Under the pieces are notes generated by a model. It saw nothing but the letters and a program-made list of their open reading frames with translations, ran no database searches and was not told the DNA's origin. A DNA stretch of 64,000 nt, taken from the NCBI RefSeq assembly GCF_033568475.1, contig NC_133123.1, forward strand, positions 23,732,622 to 23,796,621. The letters are read 5' to 3'. The position numbers and the translations under genes are program-made. The stretch comes from Henckelia pumila (lineage: Eukaryota > Streptophyta > Magnoliopsida > Lamiales > Gesneriaceae). Below are positions 11,055-22,873 of this stretch, piece by piece. Numbering within the stretch: position 1 is the stretch's first letter; each line of letters begins with the position of its first letter.

Positions 11055-13211
11055 TTACAATGCACACATGCTCAGAGACATCCGAAGAGTTAAAAATCTC
11101 TCATGATCTAATGCTTTAGTAAAGATGTTTGCCAATTGGTTATTGGTTCCAACAAACTCCATTCGAATCATACCTTTTTCTACCAAATCTCGAATAAAGT
11201 GATGACGAATGTCAATGTGTTTTGTGCGTGAGTGTTGAACTGGATTCTTTGATATATCAATAGCACTCGAATTATCACAATAAACAATGGGGGATTCACT
11301 CTTAAAACCATAGTCTTCAATCATTTGGTTCATCCAAAGAAGTTGTGAACAACAACTTTCGGCTGCCACATATTCAGATTCAGTGGTCGAAAGTGACACA
11401 CAATTTTGCTTACAACCATACCATGAAACCAAATTATTGCCAAGGTAAAAACACCCACCCGTAGTGCTCTTTCTATCATTCACATCACCAGCTCAGTCAG
11501 CATCACTAAAACCTACAAGATTAGTGTTGGTTTCCCTCGTATACCACAATCCCAAATCCAATGTACCCGAAACATATTTCAAAATTCTCATAACAGCTTT
11601 TAAATGGATAACCTTTGGATCAAATTGGTACCTAGCACATAAACACACACTGAACATGATATCAGGACGACTAGCAGTCAAATATAAAAGACTCCCTATC
11701 ATGCTGCGATACATGGTGTTGTCAATACCAGCCGCAACACTGTCTTTTCCTAATTTTTTACTTGAGCCCATAGGAGTTTTCATGTTCTTAACATTCTCTT
11801 TGCAAAACTTTTTTACCAAATTCTTTGCATACTTACTTTGACAAAGAAAAATCTCATCATTTGTTTGCTTAACTTGCAATCCAAGGAAAAAGGTTAACTC
11901 TCCTACCATGCTCATTTCAAAAGTAGAAGACATGCATTCAACAAAACTATCAACATGCTTTTGAGACGAAGCACCAAAGATAATGTCATCCACATAGACT
12001 TGACAAATAAGAATTTCACCTTTGGCCTTTTGAATAAAAATGGTTTTGTCAACCTCACCTCGTTTGAAGCCAATTTCGAGTAAATACTCGGTCAACCTAC
12101 CATACCATGCTCGTGGAGCTTGCTTCAAACCATAGAGTGCCTTCTTCAACTTGTAAACATGATCCAAGTGGTGTGGATCCTCAAAGCCTTTGGGTTGCTT
12201 TACATACACTTTCTCATTCAAAATACCATTCAAAAACGCACTCTTTACATCCATTTGGTAAAGTTTTATACCCATATGACATGCAATTGCTAGCAATAGT
12301 CGGACAGACTCAATGCGGGCAACAGGAGCGAAGGTCTCATCAAAATCAACCCCCTCAACCTGAGTATACCCTTGAGCAACCAACCTTGCTTTGTTCCTTA
12401 TGATGTTTCCTGATTCATCGGTTTTATTTTTGAAAATCCATTTTGTACCAATGACATTATCATGATCAGGTGGTGGAACTAAAAACCAAACATCATTTCG
12501 AACAAATTGCTCAAGTTCTTCATGCATGACATTTACCCAAAATTCATCATTCAAAGCATCATTGACATTCTTGGGTTCAATATTGAAAACAAAATAGGAA
12601 TGCATTACCTGTGAGTATACGGAACTCATGCATACTAACCCAACCATCTTGCGGTAGTCAACTTTGTCCTTAGCACGGGTTTGCCTTGTTCCATGAACAT
12701 CTCCAATAATCTGAGATGATGGATGATTCTTCTGTATCTTGCTTGGAATGTCCTTTACAGTAATCATCTCAACTTTCTCATTTTCTTGCGAATTTTCCTC
12801 ATGAACAGTTTCTGGAGGAACCAGTGTTGTGTTTGGTGTTGCAACATCAGGAACAACACTGTGTTCTTCGGAGGAAATTTCCAACGAGCTTTCAGTATCA
12901 TATTCAGCAGTTTTTCCTTTGAGATCTGCACCATCATAAAAAACAACATTAATAGATTCCATCATTGTTCTAGTTCTAAGGTTATACATCCTATATGCAC
13001 GACTATTAGTAGAATAACCAAGGAACAAACACTTATCACTCTTGGAATCAAATTTTGCTAGGTGATTTTTATCGTTCAAAACATAAGACACACAGCCAAA
13101 TATATGAAAATAATTAAGATTTGGTCTCTTTCCCATGAGGATTTCATAGGAAGTCATCGAAGATCCACTTCTCAAATAAACACGATTGGAAATATGGCAT
13201 GTTGTGTTCAA
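11055..13211 (-). pseudogene. Copia reverse transcriptase and RNase H (Sirevirus-like element)
   Basis: The open frame 13211-11493 begins in the integrase C-terminal part ([14 protein letters not shown]) and runs through the RT core: [48 protein letters not shown] and the catalytic [12 protein letters not shown] near 11493, where related proteins have a Trp or other residue, separates it from RNase H (11483-11055: SLSTTESEYVAA, YCDNSSAIDISKNP, RTKHIDIRHHF). The domains are otherwise intact. The dyad lies inside this region at 11714-11742 and 12822-12863 and is translated as part of the protein. Confidence 0.85.
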
Positions 13212-13255
13212 TGTTTCTGCCTAAAATCTTTTGGAGATATTTTTTGAGCTCATCA

Positions 13256-14400
13256 TCACCCTAGCCATCTCCTGCAACTTCTATTCTTCCTTTTGGCAAT
13301 TCCATTCTGTTGAGGAGTTTTTGGGACAGAGAACTCTAGTGAGATGCCCTTCTTATCACACAAAGAAGAAAACAATGAGTTCTCAAATTCTTTTCCATGA
13401 TCAGTTTTGATCCTTGCTACAGTCAAAGTATGTAGGTTAGTAATATTGGTAAACAACTTCTTAAAAACACCAAAAGTGTCTGATTTTTCTCTAAGAAATC
13501 TTACCCATGTAAAACGAGAAAAATCATCAACACATACCAAAGAATATTTTTACCTTCATAACTTTCGACTTCCATGGGACCCATCAAATCCATGTGCAAA
13601 AGTTCAAGACACCGTGTTGTCCCACAGTGTTGTAACACGGGATGCGCAACACGGGTTTGCTTACCTTTTTAGCATGCACCACAAACATATGGAACACCAG
13701 TCTTTAGATTTGGAAAACCTCTGACAGCTTCATACTTACTCAGATTCTTTAAGGTCTTGAAATTCACATGTCCAAGTTTTTGGTGCCATAGACTAAACTC
13801 ATCAACCTTTGAGTGTCTACATGCCAATTCTTCACCGAGTTGGTAGCAGTTATCAACTGATCTTGTACCTGTGATAACACAACGATTAGCATTATCAAAA
13901 ACTTCACAATTATTCTTATCAAACTTCACATGCAAGTCATCATCACACAGTTAACTAATTGAAATTAAATTTGCATTAAGTCCTTCAACGTGTAAGACGT
14001 TATGAAGCTTTGGAAACCCTTCCACATTGAGTGTTCCTTTGCCAACAATTCTTCCCTTTGCACCACCTCCATAGGTCACTCTACCACCATTTTGTTCAAA
14101 TTAGTCCGTGAGGTGATCTTTCAAACCTGTCATGTGCCGAGAGCTTCCACTATCAAAATACCAATTACCTGCAGTGTTAGCTTTCAAGGAAGTATAAATA
14201 ACAAAACATCTAACATCAGGCTTTTGTATCCAAACTTTTTTCACAGTGAGCCTCTTTCTGTCAGTGTTGCTCTTGGTGTTGGACAACACGGAGGGTAACA
14301 CTTACTTAGATTCCCACAAAACATAGTCATTTTTAAGCTTACGACAAAAAGGCCTGATATGACCAGATTTGAGACAATAGTGACATACAAAAGGACGCTT
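13256..14400 (-). pseudogene. Copia protease and integrase (Sirevirus-like element)
   Basis: Going leftwards on the minus strand: the protease motif WYFDSGSSRHMTG near 14150, the pre-integrase H-H-C-C motif HQKLGHVN...VCGAC at 13790-13669, then LELLHMDLMGP and VCVDDFSRFTWVRF with TDHGKEFE and PQQNGIAKRKNR, the integrase core. Stops interrupt the frame near 14344, 14102 and 13950; frameshifts lie near 13545 and 13270. The dyad at 13612-13654 falls between the zinc motif and the integrase core. Confidence 0.8.
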
Positions 14401-16074
14401 TCATTGTTTTGGCTTAGGAACAGAAATATCCTTTTCAACAATGAGTTTCTTACCTTTCGAAGCAGTTGAAGGATGGTTCAAGGAATCATTACCTTCCTTC
14501 ACAAACACTGGTGTTTTGGAACATTCACCAGTTTCAAAAACACTTTCTTTAAAACCAAGTCCAAACTTATCATTCTTACCCATAGTCAAAATGGAATCAA
14601 GTTTGCTCGAACTGGAATTAAATTTATCAAGTGTAGTTTTTGCTCTTTCAAGTTCAGAATTCAGCAACCCTAATTTCAGATCTTTCTTACTCATGAGAAT
14701 TTCCAGTCTAGCCACAGCCGCTTTCAATTCAGTATTCTCTTTTGTAAGAGTTGTGTTCAACTTATTCCTCTTGTTCTAATCACTGTATAACTCTTCATAG
14801 AGTTTTTGAATACCTTCCAGAGTATAAGGATCAGCTACCTGTTCTTCATGATTGCTGGAATTGTCAAGGTTAGAAGCAACAAAACAAACAGATTTTTGAA
14901 CAGTGTTGCGTCCAGGTGTTGCAACACCGGAGCCAACACCGAGAGGATTAATCTGAAAATTTTTCTTACTCTCTAGTAAAGCAGTAAAAGATATGAGATC
15001 TGCCTGTTCAACCTTTTCTTGTTCTTCTTCAGAATCATCATCACTCAGAGAAACATTCATTCCTTTCCGAAGGCGATTTGCGCATTCATAAGCATAGTGG
15101 CCATATCCCTTACATTCTCTGCATTGAACATTATCAAAATTTTTGCTTGAGGACTGATTCTTACCTTCATACCTTTGACGAGGTCCTCGAGTAGCAGCAG
15201 GTTTTTGAGATTTCTCTGACGTAGGAAGTCTAGGAAACTTTGAGGGTTGTGCACTTTTCACATCCTTCTTTTCTTTCATTACCTTGAGATAATCAGTAAA
15301 TTTCTTCGAGATCAAGGCAATAGAATTTTTCTCAAGATCAGAATCCTTTACTTCCTGTTGAACTTCAGCAAAATCATTGTAAACATCATTAGATACTTGA
15401 AAAGCAATAGACTTACCTTTCGAGTCATCTTCGGCTTCCAACTCCATCTCATAGGTGCGAAGAGAACTAATTAACTCATCCAAACCCATTATAGATGTAT
15501 CTTTTGATTCATCTATAGCACAAACCTTGGTGTGAAATCTTTTGGGAACAGAACGAAGCACTTTCGATACAAGTCTCTCGTTCGAAATAGGATCACCAAG
15601 AATAGATGCTTCATTCGCAAGGCTTTTCAACCTTCCATTGTATTCCATGATGGTCTCTGATTCCTCCATTCTCATTTTCTCAAATTTTGAAGTTATGAGA
15701 CGCATCATTGTCTTCTTGACACTAGCCGAGCCTTCACAGTGGGTTTGTAGTTTCTTCCAAGCATCCCTAGCACAAGTACAAGTACCAATTAGATTAAACA
15801 TGTTCATATCAACTGAAGTGAACATAGCATTAAGAGCTTTAGTATTATAAATACTATAAATAGCCGCTGTATTCTCATCGGCTGTCCATTGTGATCTTGG
15901 CTTTGATCCTGGTACATCATCATCTCTCATGGGTGGTGTCCAACCGTCAAGAACACGCTGCCAAGCCCTGGACTCAATGGATTGAATATACATGCTCATC
16001 TTCAATTTCCAAGGGCCGTAGTTTGTCCCATCCAAAATAGGTGGACGAATTGCACTTGTGTACAGAGTGTCCAT
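14401..16074 (-). pseudogene. Copia gag with two zinc knuckles (Sirevirus-like element)
   Basis: Start at MDTLYTSAIRPPILDG (ATG 16074), just inside the primer site. The order is LDGTNYGPWKLKM and the UBN2-type gag fold, a first CX2CX4HX4C knuckle (CRECKGYGHYAYEC), an acidic linker, a dyad copy translated as GVGSGVATPGRNTV (14901-14941), an in-frame TAG near 14777, then a Leu/Lys coiled-coil stretch. A second knuckle, CHYCLKSGHIRPFC, follows just past 14401 after a TGA. The tandem knuckles and long linker make this gag larger than in most Copia elements. It would form the particle. Confidence 0.8.
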
Positions 16075-16120
16075 AACTAACCTGTAACACAAACTAGGAA
16101 CTCACTTAGTAAAGTAAAGT

Positions 16121-16136
16121 GGTGGCTCTGATGCCA
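16121..16136 (-). promoter_or_regulatory. Primer binding site of the Sirevirus-like element
   Basis: On the minus strand TGGCATCAGAGCCACC begins two bases after the 5' LTR. It matches the 3' end complement of initiator tRNA-Met (TGGTATCAGAGC) except for one base. Confidence 0.8.
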
Positions 16137-16138
16137 CG

Positions 16139-16969
16139 TGAAAGAAACGGTGTACGTGGTTGTTATGTAAAATAAGGCAGTGTTGTCGTTTGTGTTGTAA
16201 CACCACAGACAACACAGTGCAGCGGAAATTTAAAGCGTAAATAAAAACACAAGTAAATAATTTTGCACGAGTATAAAACTCGTGCGGGTGCCTTAGGACT
16301 AAATATCACTAGTAAACGTAAGAATAGTCTTACAAAGTAATCCTAGTGATTTTACGAAAAGTCATTAAATCCTAAATTTCTCAACGAGTTGAGAAATCAA
16401 ACTTGCATCCTAAAAACAATAAGAGTATAAAAGAAATTGGATGCAACTCCCGTAGCCTAAATTGAAGAGACAGAAAATATCTTCAACAACACAGTTCCCA
16501 CAGTGTTGTCTCTGATGTATTCAACACGAACGGCGACACGGGGACATGCAACAACGATGGTTGCAAACTTTGCTTCAGAATTCTTCAAGATCTTCCTTGA
16601 ATTCTTTAGAGTATGCGCAGAGTATTTTTCGTCTGAAGCTCTCACTTTTCTTGTGCGTGTCTCCTTTTATAGATAAGCATCCAAATCTTGAAGATTGCCT
16701 TAGATAGAGTCCTACATAAATAAGAAAACTAGTTTTAGTAGGAAATAAACTTTATCAAATCTTGTAAATCAAATCTTGATAATATCGAATTATATTATGT
16801 CAAATAATCTCCTTATCAAGATCTAATTTAAACTTTGGCAAATATATCATTAACATATTCGAAAATATACACTCAATATTTACCAAATATCCTATCTTGT
16901 CTAGAAAGCAAAATCTTATAATTTTCAATTAATCAGGGCCGAAATATTCAAGGAATAAAATTCCTTTCA
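16139..16969 (-). repeat. Right LTR (5' LTR) of the Sirevirus-like element
   Basis: 831 bp, bounded by TGAAAG and CTTTCA. On the minus strand it contains CTATAAAAGGAG (16661-16672), the likely promoter of the element. It carries dyad copies at 16178-16219 and about 16483-16535. Differences from the left LTR are few, so the insertion is fairly recent. Confidence 0.85.
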
Positions 16970-17206
16970 TGCTTGAATGATGTGATTTAGATTGCAAGGT
17001 TGAATTTTGGATGAGCTTGAAAAAATTTGAATAACTAAATTTGAATTTTTCATTGTCATAGGGTTAGTATATTTTTATTATTGTATTCTTGTTATTGAAA
17101 TTTATATATAAACATATAACAATTATTTTTCTGGATGTGTACTGTGTGTGTTTGCGTGGGTCGGCCCCTCCAAACATATAATTCTGGATCCGCCCCTGAT
17201 CATCAT

Positions 17207-17996
17207 GGGCACAACCCAAATAATGGTAGCATCGATTTTTCTCTCAGCTTCTAGGAAGGCAGAAAGAGTACTGGTGGTTGATTTGATTATTAACGTCTAC
17301 TCTCAAGTATGTATATACTGTGATGACATACATATTTACACGAGGAGTCAATCAAGAAGAAGGTCGTCTTCTAACAGAATATTAGTTAGGAAAATCTTGT
17401 ACACAGATGATCATAAATTTTTGTTTTCTTGTTTTTTTCTTTCAGGCCTTCGGCTAGTATACAACTTGGAAAATCTAAAATACCATTATAACAAATCATA
17501 ATTTTTGTTAAAATCGTAAGCTTACATCCTCCACTTGGAGTAATTAGGTTTAACGTTCTTTTATCTTCTTAAATAGTATTTGAGCAATCTTTTAAAAAAC
17601 ACTTCTCAGTTTTTATTTTTAAAAAAAACAAACTAAAAAGTGATTCATAATGGCTTTCCCGAACACTACATTAACCATAGAGCAAGTCAAGGCGATAATT
17701 CCACGGAAAGGAGTTGAAATAATTATGAGTTTTAGACTTTTAGTGCGTGTTTTTTGTCCACACTTGGTTTATTTATGTATATGGGCCAGAGGAAGACTCC
17801 GAAGTCCAAAGTCTCCCCTAATCGGAATTTCCAAAGCCATAATTATTATATTATAAATTCATATGTATCGAAGATGATATATTATTTTAATTCGAGGAGT
17901 AAATACCAATGCAAAAATACCACACACACACATATATATAGATTACGAGTACAAGAAATCAAAGATCACATAATTAGGCCATCCGGTCCATCAACC
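17207..17996. other. Derlin upstream region
   Basis: No gene was seen. It holds a short CA/TA microsatellite at about 17920-17941 just before the derlin start and presumably the derlin promoter, whose elements I cannot place with certainty. Confidence 0.4.
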
Positions 17997-20313
17997 ATGT
18001 CTACACCAGCACAGTAAGTCGCCCTCTCTTCCCTTGTAGTATTCATATTTTATCCAAAAACCAAATTCGAGATATCGATCAATTTACGGTCTTAGGTAGT
18101 CTAAGACACTCGTATTAAAATCTCCTACATCTTATCAACCAAGCAATTCCTTAGATATATCGAGTCTAATTTATGTTATGACGATGAATTTTTTTTTTAT
18201 TAAAAAAAAACAGATATTATAACTCTCTGCCTCCGGTAACGAAGACATATGCTGTGGTCTGTTTGCTGACCACTGGTGCCTATCACCTGCAACTATACCA
18301 TTATCAAATTATTGCCCTTTTCTACTCACATGTTTTCCTAAGATTTCAGGTAAATTTGTTATTATTTTTAATAATTATTACCCTTTTTCCACTGAAAAAT
18401 AATTATATTGTTTTTTTTGGTTATACAGATTTGGAGGCTCATCACGCCCTTTTTCTTTCTTGGGCCATTTTCACTCCCATTTGCCGTACGTCTCTTCACA
18501 ATGTACGTTCTGAGTATTTTTTTTTATGACATGAAACTTTATATATGAGTAAACTATTGAATTAACACAATAGTTATGTTATAACTTATACGGTCAAGTA
18601 TTTTAACAAGAGAATAAGTTTAACTCGTGATATAAAATTTTGTATGTATTACGATTGGAGTAAATTTGGGGAGAAAATTACATTTATGAAATAATAACAC
18701 AAAATTGATTTTTTTTTTTAATATAAAAAAATTGATTTTCAATCTACCCCAATATGTAAGCTAAGCTAGAATCGTAGTTAGTCTCATTTTCAAATATATA
18801 ACACATGAGACCAATATATATTTCATCCATAGACTCTCCGTTTGAAAGTTAAAAGATATGATTAATAATATAGAGATGAAATATTAAATATGAGAAAAAA
18901 ATAAATAAGAAATTATAGTTAGTATAATATTTGGTTTGATTGATAAATAATAGTTTGTTTGATTTGATTTGATTTAATTGATTAACTTTTAAATAAAATT
19001 TTATAAAAAATTGAATAATTTTATTTATTAAGGATAACATAGTAATTTAGATTAAATGATTTAATCGATGTAAAATAAATAATTAATGATTTAATTGATG
19101 TAAAATATTTAGTTGGTAGATAAATAATATGACCAAATAAAAATTTAATAATATGTATCTTCAAACGATGTTTTATAATATTATGTACCGACCGGGTGTA
19201 ATGTGCATAGCCTTTCATTAACATTTATAGTGAGTTTTGTACTTGTGAAGTTGTGATGTGCAATATTCTATGAATTAAAAAATTAATTGCTTTGAAATGT
19301 TTCATTTTTAGATTATATTATGGAGTTCAACTAGAAAGGGGACCTTATGACAAAAGGACAGCTGACTTAGTATGGATGTATATATTTGGAGCCCTCTCAC
19401 TCTTGGTAATACCAATTTGAAATTGCAAAGAATACCTTTTTTTTTCCATGGGATATTGAGTGAAATAAATAAAATTAATGGGTTTACCTGTATAGGTTAT
19501 TGCAGCAGTTCCGAATTTTTGGTCTATGTTTCTGGGTCCGTCTCTGGTTTTCGTGATTGTGTATGTATGGAGTCGAGAGTTCCCGAATGCTCGAGTCAAT
19601 GTTCACGGTCTATTTGAATTGAAGGTATGCACGAAATGAACGCACAATTATTAATTTTGTACTACAATTAGTATCAGAGTCAATAACTCGACCGGATCAA
19701 GTAAAAACCAACTTAATTTTGTGGTTGCAGGGCTTTTACGTTCCATGGTATATGCTAGCAATTGACTTATTGCTGGGAAATTCTTTAAAATCAGGTTTAA
19801 AAGGGATTGCAGCAGGTCATCTCTATTACTTTGTCACAGTACTTTATCCCCTTTCCAGTGGCAACAACATTTGCAAGACTCCAAAATGGGTGTATCCTTC
19901 ATTTTTTATTTTTTATTTTTCAGTTTGAAATTAAATATCTTTATGACATTGATTTTTTTTTTTTGAAAAAAGAATTATTAATTTCAAGAAACAATTCGTA
20001 TAGTTTTGAGAAATTATTTTTAATTCAAAAGTTTAATTTATTATTCCTTGAACGATATTTTATAAGTCATAAATTGGTGGCATTTTGGGGTGAGGGCTTC
20101 CAAATTAATTCACCATTCAGGAGGAGTGAGCCTTCTGAAGGAGTCATATTTAGTGGCCGGAGTTACCGGCTAAATGGGTCTAGAGCCACCGCGCCTCGGC
20201 CACGGACCACCTCTTCAGAACCGGAGGAGACGAACATAGACGCTGCGGAGCCCACTAATAGGACCGGTGGCGTCGTTTTTCGCGGCAGGAGCTACCGTCT
20301 CGGTGGCCGGTAG
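17997..20313 (+). CDS. DER1: Derlin (DER1 type), ER-associated degradation
   Basis: Seven exons: 17997-18013, 18214-18349, 18429-18502, 19312-19405, 19496-19624, 19731-19891, 20067-20313. All junctions are GT-AG and the phases fit, giving 285 residues. Derlins are rhomboid-fold pseudoproteases of the ER membrane that help export misfolded proteins for degradation. Seen: MSTPAQYYNSLPPVTKTY at the start, the conserved WR (residues 53-54, IWRLIT), YGVQLERGPYDKRTAD, WSREFPNARVN and GHLYYFVTVLYPLSSG. The rhomboid catalytic Ser is not present, as is normal for the family. The tail after residue 210 is cytosolic and carries two SHP-like boxes, FSGRSYRLNG (232-241) and FRGRSYRLGG (275-284), for CDC48/p97 binding. 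No defect was seen. Confidence 0.9.
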
Positions 20314-21596
20314 CCGCCTCATAAAATTCTTGTGATATTAATTAGTTACGATCACTCGTCCTTAGTTGATCATATATATATAGTAATCTCATGTTATTTT
20401 AATATGATACAATTTGGACAAATTTTACTATATAATTGAAAGATATATATAAGAAAAAAATGGGTAGATGGCGTTTGATTCAATTTTCTATGACTTCCAA
20501 CGAAATAATTCTAAAATTCACTTCGGAAAGAGCTATTGTATCCGTCTTATGAGTAATTTATGCTCTCTTTTTTTTTTTTGGTCATTAAGAAATAACTTTA
20601 ATTCTTTTCTTCAATATCGAATTATCTATTTTAAATTTATTTTTCAAAATATGCAATGGTATTCTTAGGGAGAATGCAGAAAGCAATTCAAATAAAAAAA
20701 AAAAGAGAGAATTTTTTTAAAAGAAAATAAAATGCAGAATGATTCTGAATACAAAAACTCTTCAGATTTTTTTGAAAATTTCCATCTAGTGTCTACTAAT
20801 ATCCACATTATATAAAAATGTATTTAAATTTTTTTTGCAAGCATGCCCCTCAAGTATCAAACCCTTTCAATTTTCAAATTGATCTAACCCCAAAGATCAC
20901 AATTATTTTAATTTCATAAAAAAATATCACAATTATTTTTTTTAAAAAAAGGTCGACAACATAAAATATAATTAAGAGAAGTACTGAGAGTAGTATTAAT
21001 TTTTTGAAGAGCAAAAATCGATTATAATATATTTCTATGTGTGTCTTTTAAAATCTTATTTGACTTTGTAATCGATATTATTTGCCATTGATCAATTATC
21101 CAAGAAATTCATGGGATAAGCATATGTGACCAGTATATTCTTATTTTTTTAAAGAATATGATGATATTTCATGGAATCAAACATTTTTTTTAATATATAT
21201 GTGTGTTACAATAGGTTTAACTCGAAATCATCTCCCATTTTCGAACCAATTTATTCGTTTCAGCTTTATTTGATACCCTCCGTCAGGTAACGCGTGTGTA
21301 TACAATAGTGGTTTTGTTTTGAAATCAATTTTTGGAATTATGTTATAAAATAAGGATAGTTTTGTGATTTAAATAAAAAGAGAAGTGATATGGTAATTAT
21401 AAAAATTGATAGAGGTGACATAATAAGTTTATACTGTAAACGAATCCATGTCTTAACTTTAAAATATAATAATAGATATTGAGGAAATTGTAATTTTGAT
21501 CTTACAATTTTTTATATTTTATTTATTAATATTGATAAAAATATTAATTTATTTTTTGATCTAACATTAATTATTTAAGATTAAAAATCTAATATT
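20314..21596. other. AT-rich intergenic DNA after derlin
   Basis: Derlin 3' flank and low-complexity sequence. No coding exon or element was recognised. Confidence 0.4.
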
Positions 21597-22200
21597 TGGC
21601 AAAGCTTAAAAGTTCTTTCAAACAGCTTATAAGCTATTTTAGAGCTTTTAAGCTCTGAAAATATGTTTGGTAATTTTTTTTTAAAACAACTTATAAGATG
21701 TCAAAATAAGTTGTTTGACAGCTTATAAGCTGTTTTTAAAAAAGTAAGGGGAGATGTACTTTTTTCAAAAAGATCTTATTTTAATATTCTATCTCTCTAA
21801 AATATCTTTGAATATTTTAATAAATCTCCATATATCTTATCCTCCACCCATTAAATATTAAATATTATTTAAAAAAATTACAAATCACATAAATTTTTCT
21901 AAAATTAAATATTAAAACAATTTTATTTTTTAATATAGGTTTATTCTAAAATTATTTTCGTATATGTATAATTCAAAATATTATTTTCATACAATTATAC
22001 CTTATTTTGGTAATTTTGACAATAAAAAGATCTTATAATACCAAACACATCAACATCTTTAAGTTATTTAAAATAAGTTTACCCAAACACTTTAACAGCT
22101 TATTTTTAAAATAAGTTCTAACAGGTTATAAGCTCATAAAATAGCTTAATCTATAAGAACTTATAAGCTCTTTTTAATAAGTTTAGCCAAACGCACTTTA
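21597..22200. mobile_element. Inverted-repeat MITE-like element with CTTATAAG blocks
   Basis: The left end TTTGGCAAAGCTTAAAAG resembles the reverse complement of the right end, TTTGGCTAAACTTATTAA. Many CTTATAAG(CT) palindromes lie inside, mostly near the two ends. Boundaries and target duplication are not clear, so the superfamily is left open. Confidence 0.45.
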
Positions 22201-22873
22201 AATCTTTCGCAAGTAAATCTTTCGTAACTAAAGTAAATATTTCATTTAACCCCTACCCAATTATGAGCCCTCACTTTTGGCCCTTGCACAATGGATCCTC
22301 GGCCACTCGTTTTATGATTTTGAAATATTCTATAAAAAAAATGTCGCACTAATTTAATTTGTGAAGCGTATTATATATATGTTGTCGTATCCATCCCCGT
22401 CTAAAGGCAATATAAAAGGAGGACATGCATGCAACTAACAATAAAATAACAACATCATTACACACACGATTAGCATAAATACTAGTTAATTAAGCCGATT
22501 GTTATAAACTAACCCTTTTGACTTTGGCACGTAAAAAGTCCATAAATTTTAAAACTAAATAAATTAATAACCATTCAAAAAAACAAAAAAAAAATTCTTC
22601 TTATTTATGCGCACGTTATGCAATAAACATGTAATTAATGCATGCATCTGGCAGGCTTTCCAAGTTAATATTAAGGTGGCAATGTCTACATGAGTATTGA
22701 AGTGGTAAGCTAAGTATCGCCCCTTATTCATTATATATATTCAATGTTGCACTGCAAATAATTTTATATGAAATTAGTCGTTAAGAAAAATAGCTAGGAG
22801 CTTGCATGATTTTGATATTCATTTCATGTCGCAGCATACATACTTAGTTTCAGAGCAAATTAGTGTCGAAGAG
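22201..22873. other. Upstream region of the U-box kinase gene
   Basis: No gene was seen. The presumed promoter and 5' leader of the following gene lie here. AT-rich with a TATATATAT tract at about 22372-22380 and near 22732. Confidence 0.4.

Larger units (their letters stand above)
6906..16535. repeat. Dispersed nested dyad: four GTGTTG/CAACAC half-sites, about 12-15 copies
   Basis: The pattern is GTGTTG, 6-8 free bases, GTGTTG, 0-2 bases, CAACAC, 6-7 free bases, CAACAC, about 40 bp in all and symmetrical. Copies are at 6906-6947, 7811-7850, 8291-8332, 9143-9183, 10541-10581, 11007-11046, 12822-12863, 13612-13654, 14262-14302, 14901-14941 and 16178-16219. Partial copies are at 7213-7260, 9946-9975, 11714-11742 and 16483-16535. 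They occur in LTRs, untranslated spacer, gag, integrase, RT and third ORF. Half-sites are kept while spacer bases differ. None was seen in the other elements of the window. Confidence 0.8.
6867..16969 (-). mobile_element. Sirevirus-like Ty1/Copia retrotransposon, complete, 10.1 kb
   Basis: Two LTRs of 835 and 831 bp bound the element, which is flanked by TGCTT (6862-6866 and 16970-16974). In minus-strand order it has 5' LTR, tRNA-Met-type primer site, gag with two zinc knuckles, protease, integrase, reverse transcriptase, RNase H, a roughly 1 kb spacer, a third ORF in the position of an envelope-like gene, polypurine tract and 3' LTR. Order protease-integrase-RT-RNase H shows Copia. The third ORF and gag length suggest the Sirevirus (SIRE/Maximus) lineage. 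Several stops and frameshifts show that this copy cannot encode its polyprotein. Confidence 0.85.
5846..17198. mobile_element. Non-autonomous hAT-like element interrupted by a Copia element
   Basis: The left end CAGGGGCGGAT (5846) matches the reverse complement of the right end ATCCGCCCCTG (17198). The 8-bp duplication ATCATCAT flanks it (5838-5845 and 17199-17206); both features are typical of hAT elements. Without the inserted Copia element and its duplicated 5 bp, about 1.25 kb of hAT sequence remains (5846-6866 and 16970-17198), with no transposase. The internal ORFs near 5960-6354 are T-rich and match nothing. Confidence 0.75.
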
